Shown here piece by piece: positions 41,729-53,400 of a stretch of 64,000 nt of DNA (position 1 is its first letter; every line of letters begins with the position of its first letter). Location: positions 276,860 to 340,859 of the forward strand of contig LS999832.1 in the NCBI GenBank assembly GCA_900537185.1, written 5' to 3'. Source of the DNA: Cytophagales bacterium Alg240-R148 (GTDB taxonomy: Bacteria; Bacteroidota; Bacteroidia; Cytophagales; Cyclobacteriaceae). The notes below the pieces were generated by a model that ran no database searches, was not told the DNA's origin, and saw only the letters and a list, made by a program, of their open reading frames with translations. A program made the translations under genes and the position numbers.

Positions 41729-41878
41729 GGGCAAGGGTGTGCGCAATTAATGGATGTCGTTACCCATGGGGATGGCCTTTTTTATACTGGGTCTATTGAA
41801 TTACAACCAAATGCAATGTGCTGCGTTATAATGAGTTGTAGCGAATTACCATTTTTAGTTTAATAATTTCCGATAGTT

Positions 41879-41886
41879 TATTTTTG
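41879..41886 (+). promoter_or_regulatory. Candidate -7 element of the esterase gene
   Basis: TATTTTTG, perfect TAnnTTTG, 66 nt before the ATG at 41953. No well-placed TTG. Confidence 0.4.
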
Positions 41887-41952
41887 AAAATACTTCCTAG
41901 AAATTGAACTCAAAATACCTTGATTTTTCTCCTTAAAACACACCCCTCCTTT

Positions 41953-42822
41953 ATGAAAAAAAGAACCATTTTTAACCCTAGTATATCCAGTAAGTACAAT
42001 GTGTACCATTCATATGGCGTTAAACAAACGTTTTATGCATGGCTTGTTTTGGGAATAGTTTTTTGCAACCAAGCAGTTTTTGCACAAAGCCCTGTTACCA
42101 TACCCAATTCGGTAGAGGTCTCGTTGCATTCTAAAGTGAACAATGTGCAATACAATCTACAAATTGCACTTCCTCATGGGTATGGCAAGTCCACTGCAGA
42201 CTACCCTGTAGTTTATGTGTTAGATGCCAATACCGATTTCCCTCTTGTAACCAGTATTTCGAGGCGCTTAGAGGCGGAGGACGACCTCAAGAAGCTGGTG
42301 GTAGTTGGTATTAGTTACCAAGATTCTGTTTGGTGGCGGCGCAGTTTGGATTACTCTCCTTCCACACGGGAAGGAGAGAGGTATACTGGAGGTGCTCAGA
42401 ATTTTATACGCTCCTTAGAAGAAGAAATAATACCAACAATTGAAAAAGAGTTTCGGGTTAAGAAGAATGGGAGAACGTTGATGGGGCATTCTTTAGGAGG
42501 TCTTTTCGCATCTTACCTGGTAGTTAACAACAATGATTTGTTCGATAATTATGTGGTTTCAAGCCCTTCCATGTGGTGGGACAATTACGTCGTATTAAAA
42601 AGTAGTAGCCCCACTTACACTCCAAAATCAATATTCTTGACAGTTGGAGCAGAGGAAAACCCACATATGATAAAATCTTGCCATGCGTTATCCGATTTTA
42701 TTGATAAGAAACTAACTGCTTCTACCAAAAAAGCTGTAGAATTGAGTGGTGAAAACCATGCATCTGCAAAATTTAGAGCCTTTGCAGATGGCTTGCGCTG
42801 GCTGTTCAAAGAAAGTGAATAA
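41953..42822 (+). CDS. Esterase of the putative-esterase (PF00756) family
   Basis: 289 residues from the ATG at 41953 (MKKRTIFNPSIS), giving a signal peptide that ends at VFAQS. Core: DYPVVYVLDANTDF, LVVVGISYQ, nucleophile motif GHSLGGLFASYLV, and NDLFDNYVVSSPSMWWD with the late His in GENHASAKF. This is the esterase D-like group that includes siderophore esterases such as IroE. Periplasmic or secreted; substrate unknown. Ends 7 nt before the NAD(P)-binding gene. Confidence 0.9.
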   Translation: MKKRTIFNPSISSKYNVYHSYGVKQTFYAWLVLGIVFCNQAVFAQSPVTIPNSVEVSLHSKVNNVQYNLQIALPHGYGKSTADYPVVYVLDANTDFPLVTSISRRLEAEDDLKKLVVVGISYQDSVWWRRSLDYSPSTREGERYTGGAQNFIRSLEEEIIPTIEKEFRVKKNGRTLMGHSLGGLFASYLVVNNNDLFDNYVVSSPSMWWDNYVVLKSSSPTYTPKSIFLTVGAEENPHMIKSCHALSDFIDKKLTASTKKAVELSGENHASAKFRAFADGLRWLFKESE

Positions 42823-42829
42823 TGACCAA

Positions 42830-43588
42830 ATGGATGGAGTTTCTAACGCCCCAAAGTGTATGTCGACTACCTTAGTTGTTGGAGCTAGTGGTGCTACGGG
42901 CCAACAGGTGGTAACACAATTACTGAATGCCCAACACAAGGTTAAAGCCATTGTGCGTTCGTCTGTAATTTTACCGCATAGCTGGGAAGATAATCCTGAT
43001 TTAACAGTGATTAGAGCCAATGTTTTGGATATTGAAATACCTCAAATGGCAGCGCATTTAGAAGGTTGTACTGCAGTAGTTTCTTGTTTGGGACATAATT
43101 TAACGCTAAAAGGGATGTTTGGATCGCCTCGTAAGCTGGTAAAAGAAACGGTTGTTTTGCTGAGTAAGGCAATTCAAATGCATCCTAAAGCACTACCCAT
43201 GCGGTTGGTTTTGATGAATACTTCTGGCAACCGAAACAAAGATGCAACCGAACCAGTGGCCTTTAGTCAGAAGGTGCTTTTGAAGTGGCTGAAAGTACTA
43301 TTACCACCATTTGCAGATAACATAGCAGCAGCAGAATACTTACGAGCAGAGATAGGTCAAAAAAATTCTTGGATGGAGTGGGTAGTAGTTAGGCCAGATG
43401 CTTTGGTTGACTTGACAGAAGTAACCCCTTATGCGGTGTACCCTTCTCCAATTCGAAGTGCCATTTTTAATGCTGGTCAAACAAGCCGAATGAATGTAGG
43501 TCATTTTATTGCGGCGCTTGTCTGCGATTTGGAACAATGGAATAAGTGGAAAGGACAAATGCCGGTAGTGTACAACAAAACGGAATAA
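42830..43588 (+). CDS. NAD(P)-binding atypical short-chain reductase-like protein
   Basis: 252 residues from the ATG at 42830 (MDGVSNAPKCMST); an ATG at 42860 gives MSTTLVVGASGATGQQVV with the Rossmann motif GASGATG at the N-terminus and may be the true start. This GxxGxxG type with PLRAEIGQKNSWMEWVVVRPDALVD resembles NmrA/atypical SDR proteins. Longer frames upstream run into the esterase gene and are not used. Substrate unknown. Confidence 0.88.
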   Translation: MDGVSNAPKCMSTTLVVGASGATGQQVVTQLLNAQHKVKAIVRSSVILPHSWEDNPDLTVIRANVLDIEIPQMAAHLEGCTAVVSCLGHNLTLKGMFGSPRKLVKETVVLLSKAIQMHPKALPMRLVLMNTSGNRNKDATEPVAFSQKVLLKWLKVLLPPFADNIAAAEYLRAEIGQKNSWMEWVVVRPDALVDLTEVTPYAVYPSPIRSAIFNAGQTSRMNVGHFIAALVCDLEQWNKWKGQMPVVYNKTE

Positions 43589-43783
43589 GCTCGGTTCATT
43601 GTGCAATATTGTAATTAATAAAACCTTACTGTAACCTTATTGTAAGCTAAGGTCTAAGGTAGCGTTTCCGAATTTGATCTATATCAAATGAAAAGTGTTG
43701 AGTAAAGCTAATTTTTGTACCAAGCAATGGTTTTTATTTACATGCCTCTAATTCTTATTGGTTATTTTTAAATCGAATGCCTT

Positions 43784-44185
43784 ATGTGTATTTATTTGTT
43801 TTTGGCTGGAATGTTATGTTTTTTACTAGGGTTGGCCCACTCTATTCTTGGAGAATACCTCATTTTTAAAACAATGAGGATGAAAGGGCAGTTGGTTCCT
43901 TCAAAAAGTGCAGGTTTAAAAGAAAGACATGTTCGGATTCTTTGGGCTACGTGGCATATGGCTTCCTTTTTTGGATGGGGCATAGGTGCCATGCTGGTTT
44001 ATACCGCAACAGAATCCGATGTACTGCATATTGCTAGCACCCATTTTCTTTTACAAACCATCTTTTGGTGCATGTTGTGCTCTTCTGTATTGGTATTGGT
44101 TGGTACCAAAGGAAAACACCCCGGATGGGCAGTGCTTTTTTTAATATCGATTCTTACCGCCATTGGGTATTTAAATTATGTTTAA
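43784..44185 (+). CDS. Four-TM membrane protein, uncharacterised
   Basis: 133 residues with four TM helices. LGLAHSILGEYLIF, HVRILWATWHMASFFGWGIGAMLVY and later HIASTHFLL recur as a pattern (HS.LGE, LWATWH) in proteins from Bacteroidota and Proteobacteria whose role is unknown. The downstream lipoprotein begins 26 nt after the stop, so the pair is likely cotranscribed. Confidence 0.75.
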   Translation: MCIYLFLAGMLCFLLGLAHSILGEYLIFKTMRMKGQLVPSKSAGLKERHVRILWATWHMASFFGWGIGAMLVYTATESDVLHIASTHFLLQTIFWCMLCSSVLVLVGTKGKHPGWAVLFLISILTAIGYLNYV

Positions 44186-44211
44186 CAACTACCATTTTTA
44201 ATTGTTTCGTT

Positions 44212-44946
44212 ATGAAAAAGCTTGTTCCTATTTGTTTAATTAGTCTGTTGTTTGTGGGGTGTTTCCAATCCAAACAAAAAACAATGGAACCCAACAAAGA
44301 AAGGATAGTCCCTTTGGAAAAAACTGTGGCGCCAACCGACCTTGCTTTGCCCTCTATTGGAATTTTATTATTTGAAGGAGTAATAATGAATGAGGTGGTT
44401 GCACCCATGGACGTTTTTTCTTGTCGCAATAAGACAAATGAACAGCTTTTTAATGTTTTTACTATTGCAATTGAAAATAAAATATTTACAAGCGCCAATG
44501 GTTTGAAAATAATGCCGGATTACACGATTGATAATTTGCCCAAATTGGATGTCTTGGTACTTCCGAGCTCTTATGAGCCTTTGCAATTAACAACCAATGT
44601 AAAGCTGGTGCACTTCGTGCAGGAACAAAGTAAAACTACGCAGTACTTAGCAAGCCATTGTGCTGGAGCCTTTTTGCTTGGGGAAGCTGGGGTGGCGGAT
44701 GGCCTTAAAATTGTAACCTATGTAACCGGTGGTAAACCCTTGCAAACCCAATATCCAAAATTAAAAGTGGAAGACGATGCATTGGTTTCTTTTGTACAGG
44801 ATGGTCCTGTAATTTCTTCCAATGGCAGTTTGGTTAGCTATTTGGCTTCATTTGAATTGTTAGAAAAGTTAACCAATAAAGCACACAGGAATTTTGCCGA
44901 GTCTTCCTTGTTATTAGATAGGCTGCAAAATGCACCCAATAAGTAA
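44212..44946 (+). CDS. DJ-1/PfpI-family lipoprotein
   Basis: 244 residues from the ATG at 44212, which gives MKKLVPICLISLLFVGCFQS with lipobox Cys17. The mature domain is DJ-1/PfpI-like (class I glutamine amidotransferase-like): IGILLFEGVIMNEVVAPMDVFS, DVLVLPSS, and the nucleophile-elbow Cys150 in YLASHCAGAFLLGEAG. Such proteins include AraC N-terminal domains and amidases; being lipidated, this one acts outside the cytoplasm. Activity unknown. Confidence 0.88.
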   Translation: MKKLVPICLISLLFVGCFQSKQKTMEPNKERIVPLEKTVAPTDLALPSIGILLFEGVIMNEVVAPMDVFSCRNKTNEQLFNVFTIAIENKIFTSANGLKIMPDYTIDNLPKLDVLVLPSSYEPLQLTTNVKLVHFVQEQSKTTQYLASHCAGAFLLGEAGVADGLKIVTYVTGGKPLQTQYPKLKVEDDALVSFVQDGPVISSNGSLVSYLASFELLEKLTNKAHRNFAESSLLLDRLQNAPNK

Positions 44947-45211
44947 TTCTTTTTTGAAATAGGCCGATCGGAAAGGGTATTCTACAAAGAATAATAATCG
45001 ATTCTAACATTTTTATATCCAACTCTAGGGCCGATTACATTTAAACAGAGTTATTTGCGAAAAAACGGTAAGGTGTTTTTTCTTCAATTTGAATTAAGTG
45101 TTGAAAAATTATAAAATTTCTAACGGAGTGATTAGATTGAATAAAAAATGTGGATTATAGCCAGCAACATTGTTGGATTAATCTATTGCCATCCATTATA
45201 TCAGATGTTGT

Positions 45212-46078
45212 ATGAAAACTTTATTTTGTATCCTAAGCTTCAGTTTATTGGCTTCGCCATGTTTTAGCCAAAAATTAAATACACCAACCCTCAGTCCTTT
45301 TAGCTCAGTAAAACAACAAGTTGGTCTAACAGAGCTGAGTTTAGAATATTCCAGGCCCTCTGCAAAAGGAAGAAAGGTATTTGGGGAATTAGTACCTTTT
45401 GATCAATTGTGGCGAACTGGAGCCAATGCCTCTAGTAAGTTGACATTGTTGGAACCCGCTATGATTGCCGGACATGCCATTGAACCAGGAACTTATGCAA
45501 TTTATACGATCCCTGGAAAAAAAGAATGGACGGTCATTTTTCATTCTAATACAAAGTTGAGGAGTTTGGCAGGGGGTGCATACCAAGAAAAAGACGATGT
45601 ATTTAGATGGGTTACTACCCCTCAGAAGACTACAGATTATGTAGAGACATTCACCATGCAGTTCCAAGCTATAAAGTCCAATTCTTGTTCATTGCAATTG
45701 GTTTGGGAAAATACTTCCATGAACATTCCAATAGAATTTGATGTGGACAGCAAAGTGGTGCAGCAAATGTCAGAGTTTCTTGAAAATCCGGAGACGATAC
45801 CACATCGAACCTATTTTGAAGCAGCCCAATATTACCTTAACAACAATAAGTCGCTTCAAGAAGCTTTGTCGTTTATTAAGTCTGCCCTTGTAAAAAGTCC
45901 TAAAAATTTCAGGTATGGCTTGCTTCAGTCTAAGATTGAAGCAGCATTAGGGGATTATAAAACAGCCATCCAAACTATTGAAGACGCTCAAAGTTGGGCC
46001 GAAAAGGCACAAAATGCCAATTATATAGAACAAACAACCTTGTATAAAAAGGCTTTGTTAAAGAAAAAAAATCCGTAA
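45212..46078 (+). CDS. DUF2911 exported protein with C-terminal helical region
   Basis: 288 residues with a signal peptide (MKTLFCILSFSLLASPCFSQ). DUF2911 features: LSPFSSVKQQVGLTELSLEYSRPSAKGRKVFG, LWRTGANASSKLTL, EPGTYAIYTIPGKKEWTVIFHSN. The C-terminal 90 residues look like TPR-type helices (AAQYYLNNNKSLQEALSFIKSALVKSPKNF, AALGDYKTAIQTIEDAQ). DUF2911 is frequent in Bacteroidota and of unknown role. Monocistronic. Confidence 0.9.
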   Translation: MKTLFCILSFSLLASPCFSQKLNTPTLSPFSSVKQQVGLTELSLEYSRPSAKGRKVFGELVPFDQLWRTGANASSKLTLLEPAMIAGHAIEPGTYAIYTIPGKKEWTVIFHSNTKLRSLAGGAYQEKDDVFRWVTTPQKTTDYVETFTMQFQAIKSNSCSLQLVWENTSMNIPIEFDVDSKVVQQMSEFLENPETIPHRTYFEAAQYYLNNNKSLQEALSFIKSALVKSPKNFRYGLLQSKIEAALGDYKTAIQTIEDAQSWAEKAQNANYIEQTTLYKKALLKKKNP

Positions 46079-46174
46079 GTCTGCGGAATTTTAGCCGAAC
46101 CAATAACAGCGCACCTACAAAACGCCATCTAATTTTTATCGCAATTAATTGATTAGCAAGAATAACAAAGACAA

Positions 46175-47104
46175 ATGAACGATATCAATTTCAAAGAATT
46201 TAAGAATACCACTCAAGAAGAACAAAAGCTTTATTTGGAGTATTGTGAGGCAAAAAAGAACATTGCTGAAAGTGAGAAAAGTAAGATAGAATTTATTGAA
46301 GCACAAAAGCACTTTACTAAAAAACCAAGCTTTTATATTACCGTTGTATCCGCTTTAATTCCTAGTATCCTTGCTATATGGGCTTTTTACGGAACCAATG
46401 CCAAAGATTTTTTTAATAATAAGGTAAGAGAAGTTGAATTAAACAAAAGGGAGTTGACCATTCAAATAGCCGAATTAGAAACTGTGAAGAAGGAATTGGT
46501 ACAAGACAGCCTAGATTTATTGGCCTGGCACGAAAAAAGGAAAGAAGAATTGGATGCCGAATACCAGATGAAAGAGCAAGACTTGAAAAAAGACTACGAT
46601 GGGAAGATTGCAACATTAGAAGAAGAGGTGGATGTTAAAAATGAAACGATAGAGCAGAAGTTACGCGAGCTACAGAACAATACTATAAAAGCCAAGGATC
46701 TTGAGTTAGAGCTTAAAAAATCACTTACTGCGAGCAAACAGAAAAATGAATTGATTGCAAGAATTCAGAACGAAAACAAGTTGATAGAAAATCAGTTGGA
46801 CATGGCAGAATCGTCGCGCAACAATGCTGAGCGGAACGCTCAAATGGCTTACATGGATGTTAAAAAATTAAAAGCAGCAAAAGAAAAAAATACGATTGTA
46901 ATCTATATGTTGAGTAAAAATTGGGTGAGAATGGGTTTTAATAGAGTGAGAGCAGTGGTCGATTCTGATTTGAGGAACAAAGATATTGAAAGAATTATAA
47001 CACAGAACAGCGCGATTTTTGAGAAGATTAACCTGACGGATTCAAATGACCCCTTAGGAATTCAAATAAAGTCTAGTGCAACTCCTGTGCAACTGATGCA
47101 ATAG
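46175..47104 (+). CDS. Coiled-coil membrane protein
   Basis: 309 residues. A short cytoplasmic N-terminus, one TM helix (about 52-70: FYITVVSALIPSILAIWAF) and then a long Lys/Glu-rich coiled coil (about 80-245) before a C-terminal region with NWVRMGFNRVRAVVDSDLRNKDIERII. No family recognised. It stands directly before the giant DUF4157 protein, separated by 300 bp, so a functional link is speculative. Confidence 0.75.
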   Translation: MNDINFKEFKNTTQEEQKLYLEYCEAKKNIAESEKSKIEFIEAQKHFTKKPSFYITVVSALIPSILAIWAFYGTNAKDFFNNKVREVELNKRELTIQIAELETVKKELVQDSLDLLAWHEKRKEELDAEYQMKEQDLKKDYDGKIATLEEEVDVKNETIEQKLRELQNNTIKAKDLELELKKSLTASKQKNELIARIQNENKLIENQLDMAESSRNNAERNAQMAYMDVKKLKAAKEKNTIVIYMLSKNWVRMGFNRVRAVVDSDLRNKDIERIITQNSAIFEKINLTDSNDPLGIQIKSSATPVQLMQ

Positions 47105-47404
47105 TGTTTTGAACAAAGAAAGGGAGCAGAGTGGAGTTTGTTTGAATGAACCAAGTGAAACCCATATTGGAGGTTGTCTCTTGTATCGTTTTGGATACAG
47201 GCATGGCGGTACTTGTATAAGGAATGTTTTGAAAAAATTTTACATTTAGAATAAAATAAGTATTATTTGATGTTTTTTAATGCTAAATAAAATTAAAAAA
47301 GTATTATTTTGTTGTGCCCTTAAACATCGAAGCAAATTATATAATTCGAGTTGCAGGTTTTACTTCAACTGAAAAATAATGGTGTTTGACCGGAAGCACC
47401 GCCT
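47105..47404. other. Intergenic region before the giant DUF4157-C19 gene
   Basis: 300 bp without a gene. AT-rich at 47240-47330, with two similar blocks (AAGTATTATTTG and AAGTATTATTTTG, about 40 nt apart). I find no exact TAnnTTTG with a TTG at the right distance; the gene's promoter cannot be fixed from sequence. Confidence 0.5.
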
Positions 47405-50400
47405 ATGAATATTCGCCAAAACAAAACAGAAGCAAACAAAAATCAATCGGTTTCTTTTGATGCAGCACCAACCCATAGTGGTGCAACAACAGCGCAAGTA
47501 TTGGCTGACAATAGACCCGAGGCTGCTGAGCAAAAGCAGGTGCAATTGGCTGTTAACAACAGTAAAAAGAACGAGCATATAACCCAGCTTAAGGCGAAAG
47601 CGGATAAAAAATCAACACAACCAAGTACTTATAAAATAAAACAAAACAACACAGGTTTGCCAGACGGTCTGAAATCTGGAATTGAGCAACTTTCTGGATA
47701 TTCTATGGACGACGTCAAGGTGCATTACAATTCTGATGCACCGGCCCAGCTACAAGCCCATGCGTATGCACAGGGCACGGATATTCATTTGGGTCCTGGA
47801 CAAACCCGTCATTTGCCTCATGAGGCTTGGCACGTGGTGCAACAAAAACAAGGACGGGTACATCCAACGAAGCAAATGAAAGGGCAAGTTGGTGTTAACG
47901 ACGCTGCCGGGTTGGAACAAGAAGCAGACCAAATGGGTGCCATGGCCCAGCAAATGGCCGAAGATTCTTCTGACAAAACCACTGGACTTTCAGAAAATAA
48001 GAAATTGAAAAAAGGTGCTTCAGGAGCCACCGTTCAACGGGTGCCCTATGCACTTTTAAACGATGCTCAAAAGGAGGTGGTGGATGCACATTCCAATCAA
48101 TTGTTTGAACAAGGTGCAGCGCGTTTTGAACAACATATTGGCCATATGGCAGCGTCGGATAGTCGTTCGCACCATGCAGCCAATGAATTGGTTGATAGGA
48201 CAGCACTGTTAATTGAAACATTGTATTTCAATACCAAACAAGAAGCAGACGCTACCCTGGAAAAAGCCTATGGGAAGGCTTTTGGCATAGAGGGAAGAAA
48301 GGATATTACAGGGGGGGTAGGATCCAATGTTGAGTTTATAAAAGAAGTTATGTCTGGGGGTTCTTTTAGAGAACAAATGACACTTTTTTATGTTTCTATG
48401 GCCGAGCGCCAAACGCTCAATAAAATGATTTTGGATTATAAGGTTCAGGTAGATAAAGAAATTGAGCTTTTTGGAAATTCTGGGGACATAGAAGAGCGGC
48501 GCTACTTAGATAAAATGTTAGAACTGCAAGGGCTAGGAGAGTCCATGGAAGTAACAGGTGCAGGAAGGAAGAAAAAAGAGGGATATGTAGGAGAAAAAAG
48601 AAAGAAGGAATTTTTCAAAAGGGCATTTAAGTGGGTCCTATTGGAAATAAAACTGGAAAGAAATGCCCATGAAAGGGGAGTGCCAAATGCCAATGTGAAA
48701 CGGAGCCCTGAAGAAACTATATTACAAAAGGAGCAGGATGAAGAATTGGCAGGGGTGATAGTAGACACCGTCAACAATGGGGTGTTAACTGGAGACGAAA
48801 TAAGCAATAAAGACAAACAGCAACGCTATAGAAATAGTGTAGAGCTTTTTTTTAGGATTGGCATGGTAATTAAAAATGCCCAGGACCCATCTGACACCAC
48901 AGCAAAAGATCAATTTAACAGTATTGATGCCTACAAAACCAAGTCCATCCAAGAAATGGACCAAAAACAGGCCCGGTACGATGCTGGGTTTGGTTGGTTA
49001 AAAGTGCTGATCGATCCAATCTTTGCTGACTTTGAAGAGCAAGTGAAAGAAACTATTCAAGAGTTAGCAGGCCAAAAGGATGTGGATGCTGAAGATTTGA
49101 CCAATAGAATTAAATTGAACATTGTGGAAGATGTGTTTGATAATGATTTGGGTGGTTCTATGTTTGACCAACAATCTTCGAAAAAAATGGAGGACTCTTT
49201 TCTAAATGACTTGCTCAGAACCAAGATGGAATCCAAAGTGAAAAATTTTGAAAACATTGCGCAAGGTTTAAAACAAGAAAACGACAATGCAGAGAAAGGG
49301 GTAGCATCCGATAACACCGCAGAGCAATTGGCAGAATCTCGTTTTCATCTGGAAAGCGCTCTTTTCGGACCTTCCTTGTTTTGGTTAAAAGGGGGCGTGG
49401 AAGAAAGCCGAAAAGGGGGCGCTAGGGTAATGGCACCGCCAAGCCAACAAACCAGTGATACTACACCAGCCATGCTCGAAAAAGACGAACATAGTCGATT
49501 GAGTTACCGCGAGTTGGCCCATACATTTTATTCCCCATCTGAGTTTCAAGAGGCGCTGTTGGATTTCAAAAAAAGAAACAGCATAGGGTTGGATACAACT
49601 CTGAACCAGGAACAAACAGGCGAACTGCGTTCAGAAATGTATGAAAAAAATAAAAACGAAAAATTACCTTGGAAACCGGGCATGAAGTACTGGAAATTGG
49701 ATGTAAAAAGTCCATTGGTTGAAGTAGCTAATTTGTTAAAAGTACCGGTTGGAGCTGCTGTTTCTGGATCTACCGACCGGGTGCTCCGAGGTGCAATGGT
49801 GCTCGGTTTAAAAGACAGCCAGTTAGAAAAAGTACTTTTGGCATGTTTGGGATGGATGATCCCAGCACATGACCATACGTTTTATGAAATTATGAAAGCA
49901 GCCGAACCTTATGTGAAAACGGCGCCTGCCAAACAACCATTCCAAGAATTGGTGGTAGACCCCAATTACGCCTATGGGATGGGGTACCTGAAAGCAGTTA
50001 AGTTTTTCCCTTCTATAAAAAAAGAAGATTTGCCTCAGTACTACTTATCTACGGAATTCAAGGATACGATTGCGGATAAAATGTTTCCTGAACAAGCCGA
50101 AAAAGACGATACACTCAAAATTCTATCTAATAAGGACGGTGTAATTGTGTATACAGGTACGCCTATGCAATATTCCACCCGAGAACCAGAGGAAGCTGGC
50201 GTTCGCTACGAATGGTATTGGTTGCGGCAAGAAACCAATGAGGCTAGAGGTAATTTTGCAACCGCAGAGAAAGAATTTGCCACCACATGGGACTACCAAG
50301 GAATTTATAAAATTTATTGCCTTGTTTATCCCCTGGAAGGTGCAAACAAAGATTTGCCAGTGGCTTCTCTGAGGTACGACCAAACTGTTTTTAAGGCAGA

Positions 50401-53400
50401 ATCTGAAAGTCAGTCTGGAGAAACTGAATCTTCGGAGCCAGGTGAGGTTGGAGCAAAAGCTGTTTTTTCAGAGTTAACAGGTGGTACGCAGGTTGTTCCA
50501 TTAAAAATCAACTACGATATAGGCGATGCGACCATCCGTTGCACGCTGAATGCACCAGATAGTTTGTCTGTCGAAAATACTACCTTTTCCGATTATCAAG
50601 GAACCGCCAGCCAGCCAAAAAAGAACCGCAGTGGATCGGAAATATCCGGTATGTATAATAAAATAGTAAGGAAGGATAAAGATATCCGAGCAATTAAGGC
50701 AGAAGCAATGTGGGATGCACTGGTAAAGTGGGGCGAAGAGCAAAAATACGACACAACTGGTTCTGTTAATATAGACATTTATGATAGCCAGACGAAGGTC
50801 ATATTAAAAGAATATTTTTTTTACATAGATCGCGGATTGGAAAAAATGGATTCAGAGGCAATTCTCCCAGCATACAGAACCCAGGGGGGAGACTTTAAAT
50901 CAGGCATAAAAAGCTCCGTTCGATTGGTAAATACCAGAGAAGGAGGGTTGGATATTTCAGGAGATGCCATGGTTTGGGTGAATTTTGCCGATAAGTCCCG
51001 TCTGGTATGGTGGCTTAATAATAGGACGGATCGTTCTTATAGCGTGGCCTTTCAGGTTAAATCAAAACTGTTGCAAGACATAACAGGCAATATGGTGGAA
51101 GAACACGAGTCCAATGCAAAAGATACAGTTACCAAACAACCCATTAACAAAGGTAAGGCCATCATTTCACAAGACAAAGCCACCCATCAATACGCTATTA
51201 GTAAAGCCACAACCGAACATGGAGAATATGCCAATTTGGATAAATTAAAAGCTGCCGCATTGGGGCAAGTAATCAAGTTGTTTCAATGGAAAACATTTGA
51301 TTTAAAAGATGCTGGAAGCAGGAGCTTGGTTCCAGAGGGAGCCGGAATATTGGCAACGCCATTTAACGAAGCTTTAAAAGAAGCCAAAGAATTGGAGATA
51401 AAAATCCGATTGTTGGAAAAAGCTGGAGCGCCTATTGAAGATATCACGCCACTGCGCCAACAACAAAAAGAAAAAGAAGCCCAAGGAAGAAAGGATTGGG
51501 ACCGAGATTATCATTTTAATTTAAGAAAACCTGGAGAAAGAAACGTTTCAAAAGAAGATAGGAGAACCCCAGGAGAAATAGAAGAAAGTGTTTTATTCGA
51601 ACAGCGATGGAAGTTAATAGCGTCCATCAAGAAAATCATTGACCCTATTCTAGGTCCTGTTTTGGCCGGCCCCATCATCCAATTGAAGCTGGACTTACCC
51701 CAAAAAGAAGGAGAGGAAAGAGTTGCAGAAATTAAAAAAAGGGTAGGTGCTGCAGCTGGTATTAAGGCTGCTTATATAAAAGTAAAAGCAAAAGCAAAAG
51801 AAACAATTGATTTAGAAAACGTACTCCCAGGCCTACCGGAACAGTTTAAAAAAGACTTATTCAGTTTGGCAGCGAACCAAAACATTCAAGGGTACTTGAT
51901 GAAAAACAAATTTTATACTGGGTTGAATAAAAAAGACCAAGATGCAGTCAAGGCTGCTTTGTTTTTTACACTTAAAACAAAGGGTTTTGGCGACGAGGCT
52001 GTTGAGAAACCGGAAGAAGATGCTACAGCAAGCACCACACCTGCGACAAAACAGAAAGGCCAGGTAACATCTGTTGGAAGTACCTCCAGTAAAAGCAGTG
52101 GGAAAGTAAAATTTGATTTGTCCACTTTAAAAGCCGATGATTTTGAATACACAGCAACTGAATTGGCAACAGGAGGCATGGCCAATGCTGTAAACACTTG
52201 TTACTTGGCAACGGTGATGCAGTTAGTAGCTGTATCAACGAGTTATGCCAATCTATTTTTACAAACCGACACAGATGGTATGGAGGCTGAAAGAGCGGTA
52301 GTTATTACTTTAGGGAGAAGGATTGTACAAGCGATCAGAAGTGGAGAAAGGGTGGAAGCGGAGAGCATGCGTGCCTTTCGACAGGCGCTTATCCACAATG
52401 GGTGGATGTTTGGATCGCGAGATTCGGAAGCGAGCCAACAAGATGCCGCCATGATGCTTCGTTGGTTGTTGGAAGATTTTTTTAAAGCGGGAGCTGGAAT
52501 ACTAGAAACACACAGCCACCAAAGGCCGGGTTTTAGCGCAGGAGAAAGCCAAAGAACGGAAAGAGTAATTCAACTTGGAGGCTTGCAGTCTGCGGCGGTT
52601 AATGCTGGAAGAAGCCTGACATCCCTTTTGACAGAAATGTATACGCAAAGACAAGTAGAAAAAGAAAATAATGGGGTAGACACCCTCCATGATTACCGCA
52701 TTGCGGCTTTGCCTGAGGAACTCACAGTACAAGTAATGCGCTACGATTTTAGCCAAGTACTACAAGAATATTCTATCCGAAAAGAGTTGATCCAAATAGA
52801 AAATGAGTTAGAATTTATAGGTCCATTATCTCCAGAGGTAGGCCAGAAGTATGTTTATGAATTGGATGGGTTTAATATGCATGTTGGTCTGTCTCCAAAA
52901 GGGGGGCATTATACCGCCTATGTGAAACGTGGTGGGAATTGGTTTTACACGAGTGACAGCACAGTAAGACAAGTGGAATTGGCCGAAGTCAATGAAGCAA
53001 AGCTTAAAGGCTACTTGTACCATTATACGAAAATAAGGAAAGAGGCAACCATTGAGGTGCCCACTGTTATGGACCATGATGCTTGGGAAGCATCCAGGGC
53101 AATTGTGGATACGGCAGAGCAAACAACCTACAAACGCATGTTAAGTTTGGTGTTAAACCCACAAGAATTATTCGATTATTGCTGCCTGTTAACCACAGAG
53201 AGAAATCAGTTTTGGGTACAGAAGTTTAACGAATATAGTAGTGCCTACTCCACTACCCAGAAAGAACAAGGTAGTGCCATCTTGAAAGCACTCCAAAATG
53301 CTCAATTATACTGGGTTTTGATGCCCATTGCGATTATGCAAAATTTTAACAACGATGATAATCTCAGAGCAATTTTTGGAGCTATGGGCGAGGACAAAAG

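Noticed and set aside
44065..44211. Longer start of the DJ-1/PfpI lipoprotein
   Set aside because: It overlaps the four-TM gene and hides the lipoprotein signal that begins at the ATG at 44212.
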